From Ruminococcus sp. (GTDB taxonomy: Bacteria; Bacillota; Clostridia; Oscillospirales; Ruminococcaceae), in the NCBI GenBank assembly GCA_021200415.1, contig JAJQGO010000033.1:1-46796 (forward strand): a stretch of 46,796 nt of DNA. The letters run 5' to 3'. The position numbers and the translations under genes were made by a program. Numbering within the stretch: the stretch's first letter is position 1; every line of letters starts with the position of its first letter. The notes beneath the pieces are model-generated. The model saw nothing but the letters and a program-made list of their open reading frames with translations. It was not told the origin of the DNA and ran no database searches. Positions 27,540 through 36,860 of the stretch are shown here, piece by piece.

Positions 27540-29828
27540 ATGAGTAATGATAAAGATTATAATTCTGAAATCCCTGTTCCCTTTCTGAATAATCCTAACC
27601 CGGAAATGTCAACGGATTTTCTAAAGGATATTCCCGATTATGATGATAATTTTACCATTGACATGATTGTTGAAAAAATTCTGAAGGACGACAAGCAGTA
27701 TGACCTGAGCAAAATAATTACTGCTTATGAATTTGCCGCCAAGGCTCACAAGGGGCAGAAGCGTTCCTCCGGACAGGACTATATTATACACCCCCTTGCC
27801 GTTGCGTATATCCTTCTTGAGCTTGGCATGGATACCGACACAATCTGCGCTGCGCTGCTGCATGACGTTGTTGAGGATACTCCTGTTACTCTTGAAGAAA
27901 TCAGAAAAAGATTCGGTCAGGACGTTGCAATGCTCGTTGACGGCGTAACAAAGCTGAACAAAATCCCTACCTTCAGCCGTGAGGAGCAGCAAGCTGAAAA
28001 CGTCCGGAAGATTCTTCTTGCCATGTCGCAGGATATACGCGTCATGATTATCAAGCTCTGCGACAGACTTCACAATATGCGCACACTCAAATATCGTCCC
28101 ATCGAGAAGCAGAGAAGAACTGCCCTTGAAACTATGAATATCTACGCTCCTATCGCTCACCGCCTTGGAATTCGTGCCGTCAAGGAGGAGCTTGAGGATC
28201 TTTCCTTCCATTACCTCGACCCGTATGCTTATGCTGAAATCGAAGGCATACTCGAAAACAAAAAGGAGGAACGTGAGGCATTCATCGTCAACATCAAGGA
28301 ACGCATTGCCCAGCGTCTCAAGGATGAGGACTTTACTGAGCCTCCGCAGATTGAAGGACGAGTCAAGAGCATCTACGGAATCTACAAAAAAATATTCGTT
28401 CACCATAAAAGCATCGATCAGATATTTGATAAATACGCTGTGCGTGTTATCGTAAATACAGTTGCCGAATGCTATAACGTTCTTGGTCTGATTCACGATA
28501 TGTTCCGTCCCCTGCCCAACAGATTCAAGGATTATATTTCCACACCGAAGGCAAATATGTATCAGTCCCTGCACACAACGGTTCTCGGCAAGGAATCTAT
28601 TCCCTTTGAGGTTCAGATACGAACATGGGATATGCATAAAACTGCCGAATACGGAATTGCCGCTCACTGGAAATACAAGGAGGGCATCAAGGGCAAGGAC
28701 AAAATGGAACAGCGCCTTGCATGGGTTCGTCAGGTCATTGAGGCGCAGCAGACGTCAGATGACGTTGAGGAAATTGTAAACATCATTAAAAATGATATTG
28801 CACCTGAGGATATTGTGGTTATGACGCCCAAGGGCGCATCTATTCTGCTTCCTGTGGACTCAACGGTAATCGACTTCGCGTACAGGATTCACACGCAGAT
28901 TGGACACAAAACCGTCGGCGCAAAGGTTGACGGCAGAATAGTTCCTCTTGATTATAAGCTCCAGACAGGTCAGATTTGCGAAATTATCACGAGCAAGGAT
29001 CCGGATAAGGGTCCTAACCGAGCATGGCTTGATATTGTTAAAACAAACGAAGCTAAATCAAAAATACGCTCATGGTTTAAAAAGGAATGTCGGGAGGAAA
29101 ATATCGTTCACGGAAAAAATGAGCTTGAACGTGAATTCAAGCGCTACCGCATTAAAGTTCCGGAGGAGGAGCTTGAAGCGTTCCTTGCCGATGATTTCAA
29201 ACGCCACAACTGCTCAAGCCTTGAGGATTTCTACGCATCTATCGGATACGGCGGAATAATGCTTTCAAGAATCATTCCCCGCCTGAAGGATAAATATCAG
29301 AAGCTCTACTCTGCTGATGACAGCGATCAGCCTCTGCCTGTAGTTCAGCCTAAAGCTTCATCAAAAAAGAACAGTATCATACTCGATAAAATCGACGACT
29401 GCGTTGTGAAATTCGCACAGTGCTGCAATCCCCTTCCCGGCGATGAAATTGTCGGATTCATTACAAGAGGTCACGGCATATCTGTTCACACAACAAAATG
29501 TACTAATTATAAAGCCGTTCTCAGCAGAAATAATCCCGAAGAGCTTGAACGCTGGTGCGAGATTCAGTGGTCGGAAAACAGCGATACGCTTCTCCAGACA
29601 AGCATTGAGGTTACCGCCTCGGACAGAGTCGGACTTGTTTTCGATATAACTGCAATTCTCACCGAAGCACGCATTCCGATTGTTCATTCATCCTCCCGTA
29701 ATCTCAAAAACGGAAACGCGCTTTTTGAAGCTACAATTACTATCGGAGGTACAGATCAGCTGAAAAATCTTTTTGAGAAAATTAAAAAAGTCAATGGCGT
29801 TATTGCTGTTGAAAGAGCTTCTATATGA
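27540..29828 (+). CDS. relA: Bifunctional (p)ppGpp synthetase/hydrolase
   Basis: A 762-residue RelA/SpoT homologue: HD hydrolase domain with HDVVED and LCDRLHNMRTL, synthetase domain with GRVKSIYGIYKK and RFKDYISTPKANMYQSLHT (the usual Firmicutes form), a TGS domain starting near DIVVMTPKG, the CCNPLPGDEIVGF zinc-finger region, and a C-terminal ACT domain. The intact HD motif indicates hydrolysis as well as synthesis of the alarmone. It follows recJ by about 100 bases. The ATG at 27540 has a GGAG site. Confidence 0.94.
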   Translation: MSNDKDYNSEIPVPFLNNPNPEMSTDFLKDIPDYDDNFTIDMIVEKILKDDKQYDLSKIITAYEFAAKAHKGQKRSSGQDYIIHPLAVAYILLELGMDTDTICAALLHDVVEDTPVTLEEIRKRFGQDVAMLVDGVTKLNKIPTFSREEQQAENVRKILLAMSQDIRVMIIKLCDRLHNMRTLKYRPIEKQRRTALETMNIYAPIAHRLGIRAVKEELEDLSFHYLDPYAYAEIEGILENKKEEREAFIVNIKERIAQRLKDEDFTEPPQIEGRVKSIYGIYKKIFVHHKSIDQIFDKYAVRVIVNTVAECYNVLGLIHDMFRPLPNRFKDYISTPKANMYQSLHTTVLGKESIPFEVQIRTWDMHKTAEYGIAAHWKYKEGIKGKDKMEQRLAWVRQVIEAQQTSDDVEEIVNIIKNDIAPEDIVVMTPKGASILLPVDSTVIDFAYRIHTQIGHKTVGAKVDGRIVPLDYKLQTGQICEIITSKDPDKGPNRAWLDIVKTNEAKSKIRSWFKKECREENIVHGKNELEREFKRYRIKVPEEELEAFLADDFKRHNCSSLEDFYASIGYGGIMLSRIIPRLKDKYQKLYSADDSDQPLPVVQPKASSKKNSIILDKIDDCVVKFAQCCNPLPGDEIVGFITRGHGISVHTTKCTNYKAVLSRNNPEELERWCEIQWSENSDTLLQTSIEVTASDRVGLVFDITAILTEARIPIVHSSSRNLKNGNALFEATITIGGTDQLKNLFEKIKKVNGVIAVERASI

Positions 29829-29842
29829 CGGGAGGTATTTAT

Positions 29843-30466
29843 ATGACAATTCATCATCTTCATCTTGGCGAGCTTAAATCAAACTGCTATATCGTTGAAA
29901 CTGCTCCCGAACGCTGTATTGCCGTGGACATTGGCGGCGACAGCAGTATGCTTCTCAATTTTCTTATAATGAAAAAGCTGAAGCTCACTAAAATTCTACT
30001 CACTCACGGTCATTACGACCACATAAACGGAGTTGCTGAGGTTGTCGCTAAAACAGGCGCGGAGGTTTATATTCATGCGGACGATGCCTATATGCTTGAG
30101 AATGCCTCCGCCTCCCTTGCCGCTTCAATGTCGATTATGAGGTTCAATCCCGTTCATAATTACACGGCTGTTTTCGGGGACTGCTACATCAATGACGGCA
30201 ATCTGACATTCCGCGTTCTTCATACGCCGGGTCATAGCCCCGGAAGCGTTTGCTATATCTGCGAGGACGTTATTTTTTCCGGCGATACCCTTTTCTGCTG
30301 CTCAATCGGCAGAACTGATTTACCGGGAGGCAATATAAATGAAATGCGCAGCTCCCTCAGAAAGCTGTGCAGCCTTGAGGGTGAGTACCGAGTTTACCCG
30401 GGACATAACGATTCAACAACCCTCGGATATGAACGTGAATGCAATCCATATTTACTCAAGCTTTAA
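29843..30466 (+). CDS. Metallo-beta-lactamase-fold hydrolase (glyoxalase II-like)
   Basis: A 207-residue protein with H55-x-H57-x-D59-H60 (THGHYDH), HTPGHSPGS, a FSGDTLF aspartate and PGHND near the C-terminus: the full two-metal set of the family. Small proteins of this group sit behind relA in many Firmicutes and may hydrolyse thioesters such as S-lactoylglutathione analogues. The true substrate is unknown. The start at 29843 has a GGGAGG site; an ATG at 29825 overlapping the relA stop is not favoured. Confidence 0.88.
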   Translation: MTIHHLHLGELKSNCYIVETAPERCIAVDIGGDSSMLLNFLIMKKLKLTKILLTHGHYDHINGVAEVVAKTGAEVYIHADDAYMLENASASLAASMSIMRFNPVHNYTAVFGDCYINDGNLTFRVLHTPGHSPGSVCYICEDVIFSGDTLFCCSIGRTDLPGGNINEMRSSLRKLCSLEGEYRVYPGHNDSTTLGYERECNPYLLKL

Positions 30467-30476
30467 CGGAGACAAA

Positions 30477-31976
30477 ATGAAAACTGATAATAATTATAAA
30501 ATGCCGATTATTTTAATCGGCAATACCTTTAAATATGAGGTCGAAGCAACTGTAAAGCTGTTTATTCCCGCATCAAGATTTAACTTTACCGACAGCATTT
30601 CAGATGCGGTGGGAGATAGCTTTATAATTGCGGGAGTTTCCGAAAACAATGGCAGCTCCCATACTTTCACATCGGTGAAAATAAACGGCTGCGAAGCAGT
30701 GGAGCTTGCAAATGATTTGAGCTGCACTGTTGAATCGGACAAAAATACTGTTGAACATGAGCTTTGCCGACTCATCTACACAGCTTTGAAAGAAATATAC
30801 GGAATCACCCCTCCTTGGGGGCTTATGACAGGCATTCGCCCTGTTAAAAAGGTCATTGAGCTTATTCAGGAGGGGCGCAGCTACGAGGAGATTCATAGGA
30901 TTCTCACCGAAAAATATGAAATATCACCCGAAAAAATGACGCTGGCATATATCACTGCCTTGAATCAGCTGCCAATTCTCCGTAAAATCAACAAAAAAGC
31001 CGTAAGCCTTTATGTTTCGATTCCCTTTTGCCCCACGAGATGCAGCTATTGCTCCTTTGTGTCCCATTCGATGGATTCCGCAGTGAAGCTGATGCCCGAA
31101 TATGTTTCCGCCATCTGCCGTGAGCTTGAAATTACCGGAAAAATCGTCAGAAAAACGGGCACTGAAATTGACACGATTTATTTCGGCGGAGGTACGCCGA
31201 CATCAATTTCAGCTGAGGACCTCCGCACAATTATGGAGTGTGTGCAAAAAAATTTTGACATCGACAGCGTGCGTGAATACAGTGTAGAGGCAGGACGCCC
31301 CGATACTATTACCGAGGAAAAGCTGCGTGTTATAAAGGATTTCGGCGCGGACAGAATTTCCGTTAATCCCCAGACTCTAAATGATGACGTGCTAAGGGTT
31401 ATCGGCAGACGCCATTCCGGAGCGGACGCTGTAAAGGCATTTGAAATCGCGAAAAAAGTCGGATTTGCCAACATAAATATGGATCTTATTGCCGGACTTC
31501 CCACGGAATCCTGCGAGAGCTTCAAAAATACGCTTGATACTGTTATTTCGCTGAATCCCGAAAGCATTACTGTTCATACGCTTACGTTAAAGCGTGCGGC
31601 AAATCTTTTTGAAAGCGGATTGGAAAATATAAATAATCCTGCCGCAGAAATGGTGAATTACAGCGTAAATCGACTTACAAGCAGCGGATATAATCCCTAT
31701 TATCTGTATCGGCAGAAAAATACTGTTAATAATTTAGAAAATGTCGGATATTCAAAAAAAGGATTTGAAAGCTATTATAACATATTTATCATGGACGAAA
31801 CGCAAACAATTCTCGGAGTTGGCTGTGCCGCATCAACAAAGCTTGTATATCCTGACGGAAAGATTAAAAGAATTCATAATTATAAGTTCCCATATGAATA
31901 TATCAGCCGCTTTGATCAGCTAATGGAAAAAAAGAAAGAGGTTTTAGAATGCTTGAAAAAAATCAACAATTTATAG
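30477..31976 (+). CDS. hemZ: HemZ-type coproporphyrinogen dehydrogenase-like radical SAM protein
   Basis: A 499-residue protein. Residues 1-170 are the HemZ-type N-terminal extension with TPPWGLMTGIRPVKK. The radical SAM core has C185-x3-C189-x2-C192 (CPTRCSYC), YFGGGTPTS and SVEAGRPDT. HemZ is annotated as an oxygen-independent coproporphyrinogen III dehydrogenase, though several members of the wider family lack proven heme activity, and no other heme gene is here. The start at 30477 is 10 bases after the hydrolase gene, with a GGAG site. Confidence 0.88.
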   Translation: MKTDNNYKMPIILIGNTFKYEVEATVKLFIPASRFNFTDSISDAVGDSFIIAGVSENNGSSHTFTSVKINGCEAVELANDLSCTVESDKNTVEHELCRLIYTALKEIYGITPPWGLMTGIRPVKKVIELIQEGRSYEEIHRILTEKYEISPEKMTLAYITALNQLPILRKINKKAVSLYVSIPFCPTRCSYCSFVSHSMDSAVKLMPEYVSAICRELEITGKIVRKTGTEIDTIYFGGGTPTSISAEDLRTIMECVQKNFDIDSVREYSVEAGRPDTITEEKLRVIKDFGADRISVNPQTLNDDVLRVIGRRHSGADAVKAFEIAKKVGFANINMDLIAGLPTESCESFKNTLDTVISLNPESITVHTLTLKRAANLFESGLENINNPAAEMVNYSVNRLTSSGYNPYYLYRQKNTVNNLENVGYSKKGFESYYNIFIMDETQTILGVGCAASTKLVYPDGKIKRIHNYKFPYEYISRFDQLMEKKKEVLECLKKINNL

Positions 31977-33301
31977 CTGAAATAATTGACGTAACCGCTG
32001 ATGGAAACGGCGTATGCAAGATTGACAACATGGCTGTTTTTGTTCCTAAAACAACAATAGGTGACAAAATAGAGTTAAAAATAGTAAAGGTTCTTAAAAA
32101 TTACGCATTTGGAATCGCCGAAAAAATTATTCTCCCCTCCCCTGACCGCATTAAAACGGATTGCGCTAACTCCGAAAAATGCGGAGGCTGCGTTTTCAGG
32201 CATATCAGCTACGAAGCCGAGTGCCGCATTAAGGACAACATCGTTCGCAACGCTTTCAAGCGAATTGGCGGGCTTGAAATTGAATTCGAGGATTTCATGG
32301 CTTGCGATGAAACCTCGCGATACAGAAATAAGGCTCAATATCCCCTTGCAACCGTGAATGGAAGGGCTGTTTGCGGATTTTTTGCGCCTCGCAGTCACAG
32401 GATAATTCCGGTAACTGACTGCAAGCTTCAGCCGCAGATTTTTTCTGAGATAGTTTCATGTATTTTAGATTACATCAATGAAAAAAAAATTTCCATTTAT
32501 TCAGAGGAAACACATACGGGTATTATGCGTCATATTTATCTTAGGAAAGGCACTCATTCGGGTGAAATTATGGTATGTTTTGTCGTACGGAAGGAAATTT
32601 CACGTCAGCTTAATGCACTGTGCCGAATCCTGACAGATAAATTTTCAGACATAAAAAGCATTGTAATGAATATAAATCCTGAAAAAACAAACGTTATTCT
32701 CGGTGATAAATGTGTGACACTTTACGGAAAGGAAACAATTTCAGATACAATGTGTGGAAATGAAATTGACATCTCGCCGTTATCTTTTTATCAGGTTAAT
32801 ACTATTCAGGCTGAAAAGCTTTATGCAAAAGCACTTGAATATGCGAATCCACGAAAAAGCGATATAATTGCGGATCTGTACTGCGGCGCAGGGACGATAG
32901 GTTTGTCACTGGCAAAATATGTTAGTAAAATTATCGGAATAGAGATTATACCACAAGCAATTGAAAACGCACGCAAAAATGCATTGCAGAATAATATTAC
33001 TAATGCAGAGTTTTATTGTGGAGATGCAGGAAATATTTTTTCCGAGCTGAGACAAAATGGCTGCAAAGCTGATATAATTATTATTGATCCGCCAAGAAAG
33101 GGGTGTTCTGTTCACACTCTGGAAACAATTATTCAGGCAGCTCCGGAGAAAATCATCATGATTTCCTGCAATCCTGCAACTGCTGCAAGGGACGTGGAGT
33201 GGCTCTCGAAAAGAGGTTACTTTCCATCTAAAGCCTGCGGCGTTGATTTATTCCCAAGGACGGGGCATTGCGAGGTTTGCATTTGTTTGGAAAAGGAATA
33301 G
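31949..33301 (+). CDS. rlmD: 23S rRNA (uracil-5-)-methyltransferase of the RlmD/TrmA family
   Basis: A 450-residue protein: an N-terminal TRAM domain (to about 60), an iron-sulfur cysteine set C72, C78, C81, an SAM-binding ADLYCGAGTIGLSLA stretch, IDPPRKGC, and the catalytic nucleophile in ISCNPAT. It methylates uridine C5 in 23S rRNA (U1939 or U747 type); which site is unclear. It overlaps the 3' end of hemZ by 28 bases, with an AAAGAGG site inside hemZ, suggesting coupled expression. Confidence 0.9.
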   Translation: MLEKNQQFIAEIIDVTADGNGVCKIDNMAVFVPKTTIGDKIELKIVKVLKNYAFGIAEKIILPSPDRIKTDCANSEKCGGCVFRHISYEAECRIKDNIVRNAFKRIGGLEIEFEDFMACDETSRYRNKAQYPLATVNGRAVCGFFAPRSHRIIPVTDCKLQPQIFSEIVSCILDYINEKKISIYSEETHTGIMRHIYLRKGTHSGEIMVCFVVRKEISRQLNALCRILTDKFSDIKSIVMNINPEKTNVILGDKCVTLYGKETISDTMCGNEIDISPLSFYQVNTIQAEKLYAKALEYANPRKSDIIADLYCGAGTIGLSLAKYVSKIIGIEIIPQAIENARKNALQNNITNAEFYCGDAGNIFSELRQNGCKADIIIIDPPRKGCSVHTLETIIQAAPEKIIMISCNPATAARDVEWLSKRGYFPSKACGVDLFPRTGHCEVCICLEKE

Positions 33302-33415
33302 AATAAAGAGGATTTTTTATGATTTTTTCTAAATATTTTGGGATGTTTAAGTCGTTTTTTTAGATACACCAATCGCCTTTCTCAACAATCAACAAAGTTC
33401 AACAATTTGTTTTAA

Positions 33416-34348
33416 TCAAAAAAGCATAAGCTGATTATCCACCCACGACTCCTGCTGTGCAATATGAACCACATCATCGGGCGTACTGTTCCCAATCAGA
33501 AACGGAGATTTCGGGTCGTGCAGCTTCATATTCTGCATTACAAGTCTGTTGTTGGCATTGGCATAACAATATTTGCATAAGTGACCGCAGGTGTTGTACT
33601 GTCCAATATCTCTGCCGAAAACGCAGGTACACGCTGAACGCTGTGACTTGATTTTTGATTTTGGTATATCAAGTCTGCCATGAATTGCCTGTTCCAAAAT
33701 ATTTTGCGTAAGACAGCCACCGCAGTCTGCACCATAAACCGCAAGCTCATCACCCTCACAGCAGGGACAAATTGTTATATCATATTTTTTCGCAATTTCA
33801 ATCAGTGACTTTCCAAGGGCAATTCTATCGGCTTTTTCAACCGCCTTTGCCTGCGGAAAGTTACGTTTTGTTTTCTCGTAAAGGTCAATAAAGCTGATCA
33901 CACAGCTATGTGTATACCCTTGAAGCTGTTTTGCCATTTCTTCAAAATCGTGGATATGCCGATTGATTGTGTATGCTTCGGTGAGGAATATCGGGTCATA
34001 CCGCCAGCCCATACTGTCTGCACCTACGATTTTTGAGAGTCTGATAAAATCATTGATAACATTTTCCTTTGGCGGAACATTCGGCTCAATTTCCCTGCCG
34101 TATGGAGTAATCGTCACAAACCAGTATTGACCATATGGTGATAGCACCTCCATATAGTCAAGCATAGGCGCGGGATTTTTCGTGCAGAAACCGATAATAT
34201 CCACCACATCGGGGGAGAGCGAATATTTCGTAACCTGATTTGGATAATACGGATTTCGTGTACAGACAAATCCCGCTTTGATCCGATTGACAAGCCATTC
34301 GGAATAGAATGCAGGAATATCCGTTCTCATACCTGTCTGAATAATCAT
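33416..34348 (-). CDS. DUF1848 family protein with C-terminal CxxxCxxC cluster motif
   Basis: A 310-residue protein of the DUF1848 family. It begins with IIQTGMRTDIPAFYSEW and has VVDIIGFCTKNPAPM, a MGWRYDPIFLT stretch, cysteines at 194-197 and 209-212, C240-x-C242, and a C-terminal C254-x3-C258-x2-C261 (CGHLCKYC) spaced like a radical SAM iron-sulfur site but at the wrong end of the chain. The biochemical function is not known to me. Its start overlaps the sirtuin stop by 4 bases, so it is co-translated with the macrodomain-sirtuin pair and probably serves the same process. Confidence 0.8.
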   Translation of the reverse strand: MIIQTGMRTDIPAFYSEWLVNRIKAGFVCTRNPYYPNQVTKYSLSPDVVDIIGFCTKNPAPMLDYMEVLSPYGQYWFVTITPYGREIEPNVPPKENVINDFIRLSKIVGADSMGWRYDPIFLTEAYTINRHIHDFEEMAKQLQGYTHSCVISFIDLYEKTKRNFPQAKAVEKADRIALGKSLIEIAKKYDITICPCCEGDELAVYGADCGGCLTQNILEQAIHGRLDIPKSKIKSQRSACTCVFGRDIGQYNTCGHLCKYCYANANNRLVMQNMKLHDPKSPFLIGNSTPDDVVHIAQQESWVDNQLMLF

Positions 34349-35268
34349 TTCATCAATTCCTCGATAATTTCGTGAATATCTCCGTTAATGCAAATAGACT
34401 GTGCCTTAATTTCAGACGGAACGCCAGCCTGTCCATAATTCAGGCAAACAAATGTTGCATCATGATTTTCGGCTGTCATCTGCCAGAAAGGATATTTGAT
34501 AATTCCCGGAGTATTGAAGCCGACACCGAGTTCAAGGAAAACAATACGCTGTTTTTTATGAGTGCGGATAAAGTTTTCGTAACGCTCTGCCGCTTTATCC
34601 CAGCCACTGTCCTGAACGAAAGTATCATCTGCTCTGAGGTTCATTGACATAGGCTTACCGCATTTCGGACACTTCGGAATCAGCTCTGTCGGAACGGACA
34701 TTTTCAGCTTGCTATCAGCGGAGAGCATCAATTCACCGTCGTTCCCGATTGCAAATCCCTGTGCAAGCACCATTTCTCTGATAACCGTTTCGTTATCATA
34801 GGTATCGTTGTGGCAAGGCTCACTGCACTGAAACAGACCGTAATCACCCTGTGTGTAGAATAAACGTTTTTTGTCAAATCCAGCCTTCTGAAAGCAGTGG
34901 TCAACATTGGTAGTCAGCACAAAGTAATCCTTATCCTTAACAAGAGTAAAAATATTCTCATAGGTTGACTTCGGAGCATTTATATAGCGGTTGATGTAGA
35001 TATTTCTCGACCAGTACGCCCAGTATTCTTCGGGAGTCTGATAGGGATAAAATCCGCCCGAATACATATCTTCAAACTGATATTTTTTTGCAAAATCGGA
35101 AAAATATTTTTCAAAACGCTCTCCGCTGTAGGTAAAGCCTGCCGATGTGGAAAGACCTGCACCCGCACCGACGACAACTGAATCAGCCGTTTCAAGTGCG
35201 GACTTCAAGCGTTCAATCTGAGCCAAGAATTTCTCTGTAGATTTGTAAATCCTGTTCTTTAAAGACAT
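34345..35268 (-). CDS. SirTM-type sirtuin, candidate protein ADP-ribosyltransferase
   Basis: A 307-residue Sir2-family protein with GAGAGLSTSAGF (34-45), TTNVDHCF (119-126) and a Rossmann ELGVGFNTPGIIKYPF stretch. In place of the catalytic histidine of deacetylase sirtuins it has Q140 in YTQGDYG, the mark of the M-class sirtuins (SirTM), which ADP-ribosylate proteins rather than deacetylate them. A zinc site is formed by CSEPC (148-152) and CPKCG. It overlaps the macrodomain gene by 56 bases and has its own GAGGTGA site 7 bases before the ATG. Confidence 0.85.
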   Translation of the reverse strand: MSLKNRIYKSTEKFLAQIERLKSALETADSVVVGAGAGLSTSAGFTYSGERFEKYFSDFAKKYQFEDMYSGGFYPYQTPEEYWAYWSRNIYINRYINAPKSTYENIFTLVKDKDYFVLTTNVDHCFQKAGFDKKRLFYTQGDYGLFQCSEPCHNDTYDNETVIREMVLAQGFAIGNDGELMLSADSKLKMSVPTELIPKCPKCGKPMSMNLRADDTFVQDSGWDKAAERYENFIRTHKKQRIVFLELGVGFNTPGIIKYPFWQMTAENHDATFVCLNYGQAGVPSEIKAQSICINGDIHEIIEELMK

Positions 35269-35980
35269 TGAAAATCACCTCAATTTCACCCTTAAATTTT
35301 CTTACTGTATCAACTGCAATTTCAGCTGCCCTTTGGTTCGGGAACATAAAAACTCCCGTAGAAATACAGCAGAAAGCAATTGATTTCAGATTGTTCTTTT
35401 CGGCAAGCTCAAGGCAGGAGGTATAACACGATTCAAGTAATTTTTCATGCTTCTTCGTTAGCCTGCCCTCAACGACAGGGCCGACTGTGTGAATGACATA
35501 CTTGCTCGGCAGATTAAAAGCGGGAGTAATTTTCGCCAAGCCTGTTTTCTCCTCGTGTCCCTGTTTTTCCATAATTTCAAGGCAAGCCGCACGGAGCTGA
35601 ACGCCTGCAAAGGTGTGAATGCAGTTGTCGATACAGCCGTGATTCGGGCGGAAGCAGCCAAGCATCTGTGAATTTGCAGCATTGACAATAGCGTCACATT
35701 TCAGCGTACTGATGTCGCCCTGCCAGAGATAAATGCCGTCCTCGACAGGTGTCAGATCATGATAGTCTGTGATACCTCTCAACTCATTTTCTGCTTGCAG
35801 ATACTCGTCCTGAATCCGCATAAATTCGGGAGTTGCCTCCTGTGGCATTCTAATGTTGAACAATGCGCGGAGCAGTTGCTTCTGCTCGCTCTCGCTTGTG
35901 GGAATTTCCATCGCCGCGTAGCGCTTGTTCTCATCGAGCAGATAGCGTATTAAAAATTCTCGTTTTTCGGTCTGGTTCAT
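35213..35980 (-). CDS. Macrodomain protein, probable ADP-ribosyl hydrolase partner of SirTM
   Basis: A 255-residue protein. After about 80 N-terminal residues lies a macrodomain with QGDISTLKCDAIVNAAN (87-103), a glycine/Cys/His segment with C109, H114 and C116, and STGVFMFP (207-214), the ADP-ribose phosphate loop. The extra Cys and His residues fit the zinc-dependent macrodomains linked to SirTM genes, which remove the ADP-ribose added by the sirtuin. The start at 35980 has an AGGTGA site 6 bases upstream; 24 upstream in-frame codons are less likely. Confidence 0.86.
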   Translation of the reverse strand: MNQTEKREFLIRYLLDENKRYAAMEIPTSESEQKQLLRALFNIRMPQEATPEFMRIQDEYLQAENELRGITDYHDLTPVEDGIYLWQGDISTLKCDAIVNAANSQMLGCFRPNHGCIDNCIHTFAGVQLRAACLEIMEKQGHEEKTGLAKITPAFNLPSKYVIHTVGPVVEGRLTKKHEKLLESCYTSCLELAEKNNLKSIAFCCISTGVFMFPNQRAAEIAVDTVRKFKGEIEVIFNVFKEQDLQIYREILGSD

Positions 35981-36301
35981 TGAAATCACCTGCATAAATC
36001 TATATTTTTTGTTCTCGATGCCCTTTGTAAATGTGCTGAGGCAATACCGCACAAAGGACGCTTTGCCTGCGGAGACTGATGTACGTTTCCGTCAGGAAGT
36101 TTCAGCTTCCTGCGGCAGGGCTGTTGCCGTGTCTAATTTGATACAACAAAACGAAGCCATCTGAAACTCCTTAACGATGCACCCGCACCCGTGTGCAAAA
36201 ATGCACCACCCTCATAACGAAGCCGTATTCATCGTTACGGGGTATATGAGTGAGGTTGGCAGGCTGCTATATGTAATTTAAGTTGCTCGATAAATTGGAA
36301 T
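35981..36301. other. Intergenic region with a repeat copy and inverted repeats
   Basis: A stretch of 321 bases without a gene. GGCAATACCGCACAAAGG at 36040-36057 is a copy of the scattered repeat motif, and TAACGA...TCGTTA near 36212-36234 can form a hairpin. I see no clear promoter for the macrodomain operon. Confidence 0.6.
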
Positions 36302-36736
36302 TTATCGCTTTTTTCTATTCTTTGCTGTATAAATAATTGTTAATGCTAATGCAATCAAAATGAGAATATGTAAAACAGTGTGATATACATCAGGCACATA
36401 CTTTCCTTCAATTTGTATCCATTGAATAGTGCCAGAAAAATACTTGATTTTTCCCTCCAATGTACCCATAAAGCCACTATCAAAAAATGTGTACCATTCA
36501 TGACACATAATTTGAATAAAAAGCCACATTGACATCCAACCAATAACTAGCCATTTTCCAATCTTTTCTTTCACAAAAAACAAAATCATTGTTACTAAAT
36601 AAATTAAAAATAATATACCATCTTCCTTGTATGACCTTGTAACCAAACAGTTTTCTCCAAAGTATAAACCTGTCATGTCAAGGAAAAACCATAATAGCAA
36701 TATTATCTGTGCAATACTACAATATATTTTTTTCAT
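36302..36736 (-). CDS. Small membrane protein of unknown function
   Basis: A 144-residue protein with four likely membrane segments (about 5-25, 41-55, 61-78 and 118-137) and a basic tail NRKKR. I do not recognise a family. The start has a GAGGAGG site, and a TGATATAAT extended -10 lies upstream, so it looks expressed on its own. It sits between the SirTM operon and recombinase debris, which suggests accessory DNA. Confidence 0.6.
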   Translation of the reverse strand: MKKIYCSIAQIILLLWFFLDMTGLYFGENCLVTRSYKEDGILFLIYLVTMILFFVKEKIGKWLVIGWMSMWLFIQIMCHEWYTFFDSGFMGTLEGKIKYFSGTIQWIQIEGKYVPDVYHTVLHILILIALALTIIYTAKNRKKR

Positions 36737-36773
36737 ACACTCCTCCTCAACTTACGATTTGCCTTTCTCTTTT

Positions 36774-36782
36774 ATTATATCA
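36774..36782 (-). promoter_or_regulatory. Extended -10 promoter of the small membrane protein gene
   Basis: TGA followed by TATAAT on the minus strand (36774-36782), 38 bases before the start codon. The -35 region is weak. Confidence 0.5.
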
Positions 36783-36812
36783 TATATTTATGAATTTTTC
36801 TACCCACACAGC

Positions 36813-36839
36813 AAAAAAACATCCGACTGAAGCCGGATG
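36813..36839 (-). terminator. Intrinsic terminator behind the recombinase remnant
   Basis: On the minus strand CATCCG pairs with CGGATG and seven T follow. It ends the old recombinase transcription unit. Confidence 0.8.
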
Positions 36840-36860
36840 CTGTTTGCGTTTGGTATTCTG

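Noticed and set aside
28540..28575. NMYQSLHT in RelA in place of NGYQSLHT
   Set aside because: This is the normal form in many Firmicutes RelA proteins.
27621..28667. A 348-codon open frame opposite relA
   Set aside because: It is a shadow of the codon pattern of relA on the other strand.
33319..33363. A 14-codon frame after rlmD with an AGAGG site
   Set aside because: Very low-complexity T-rich sequence; no further support.
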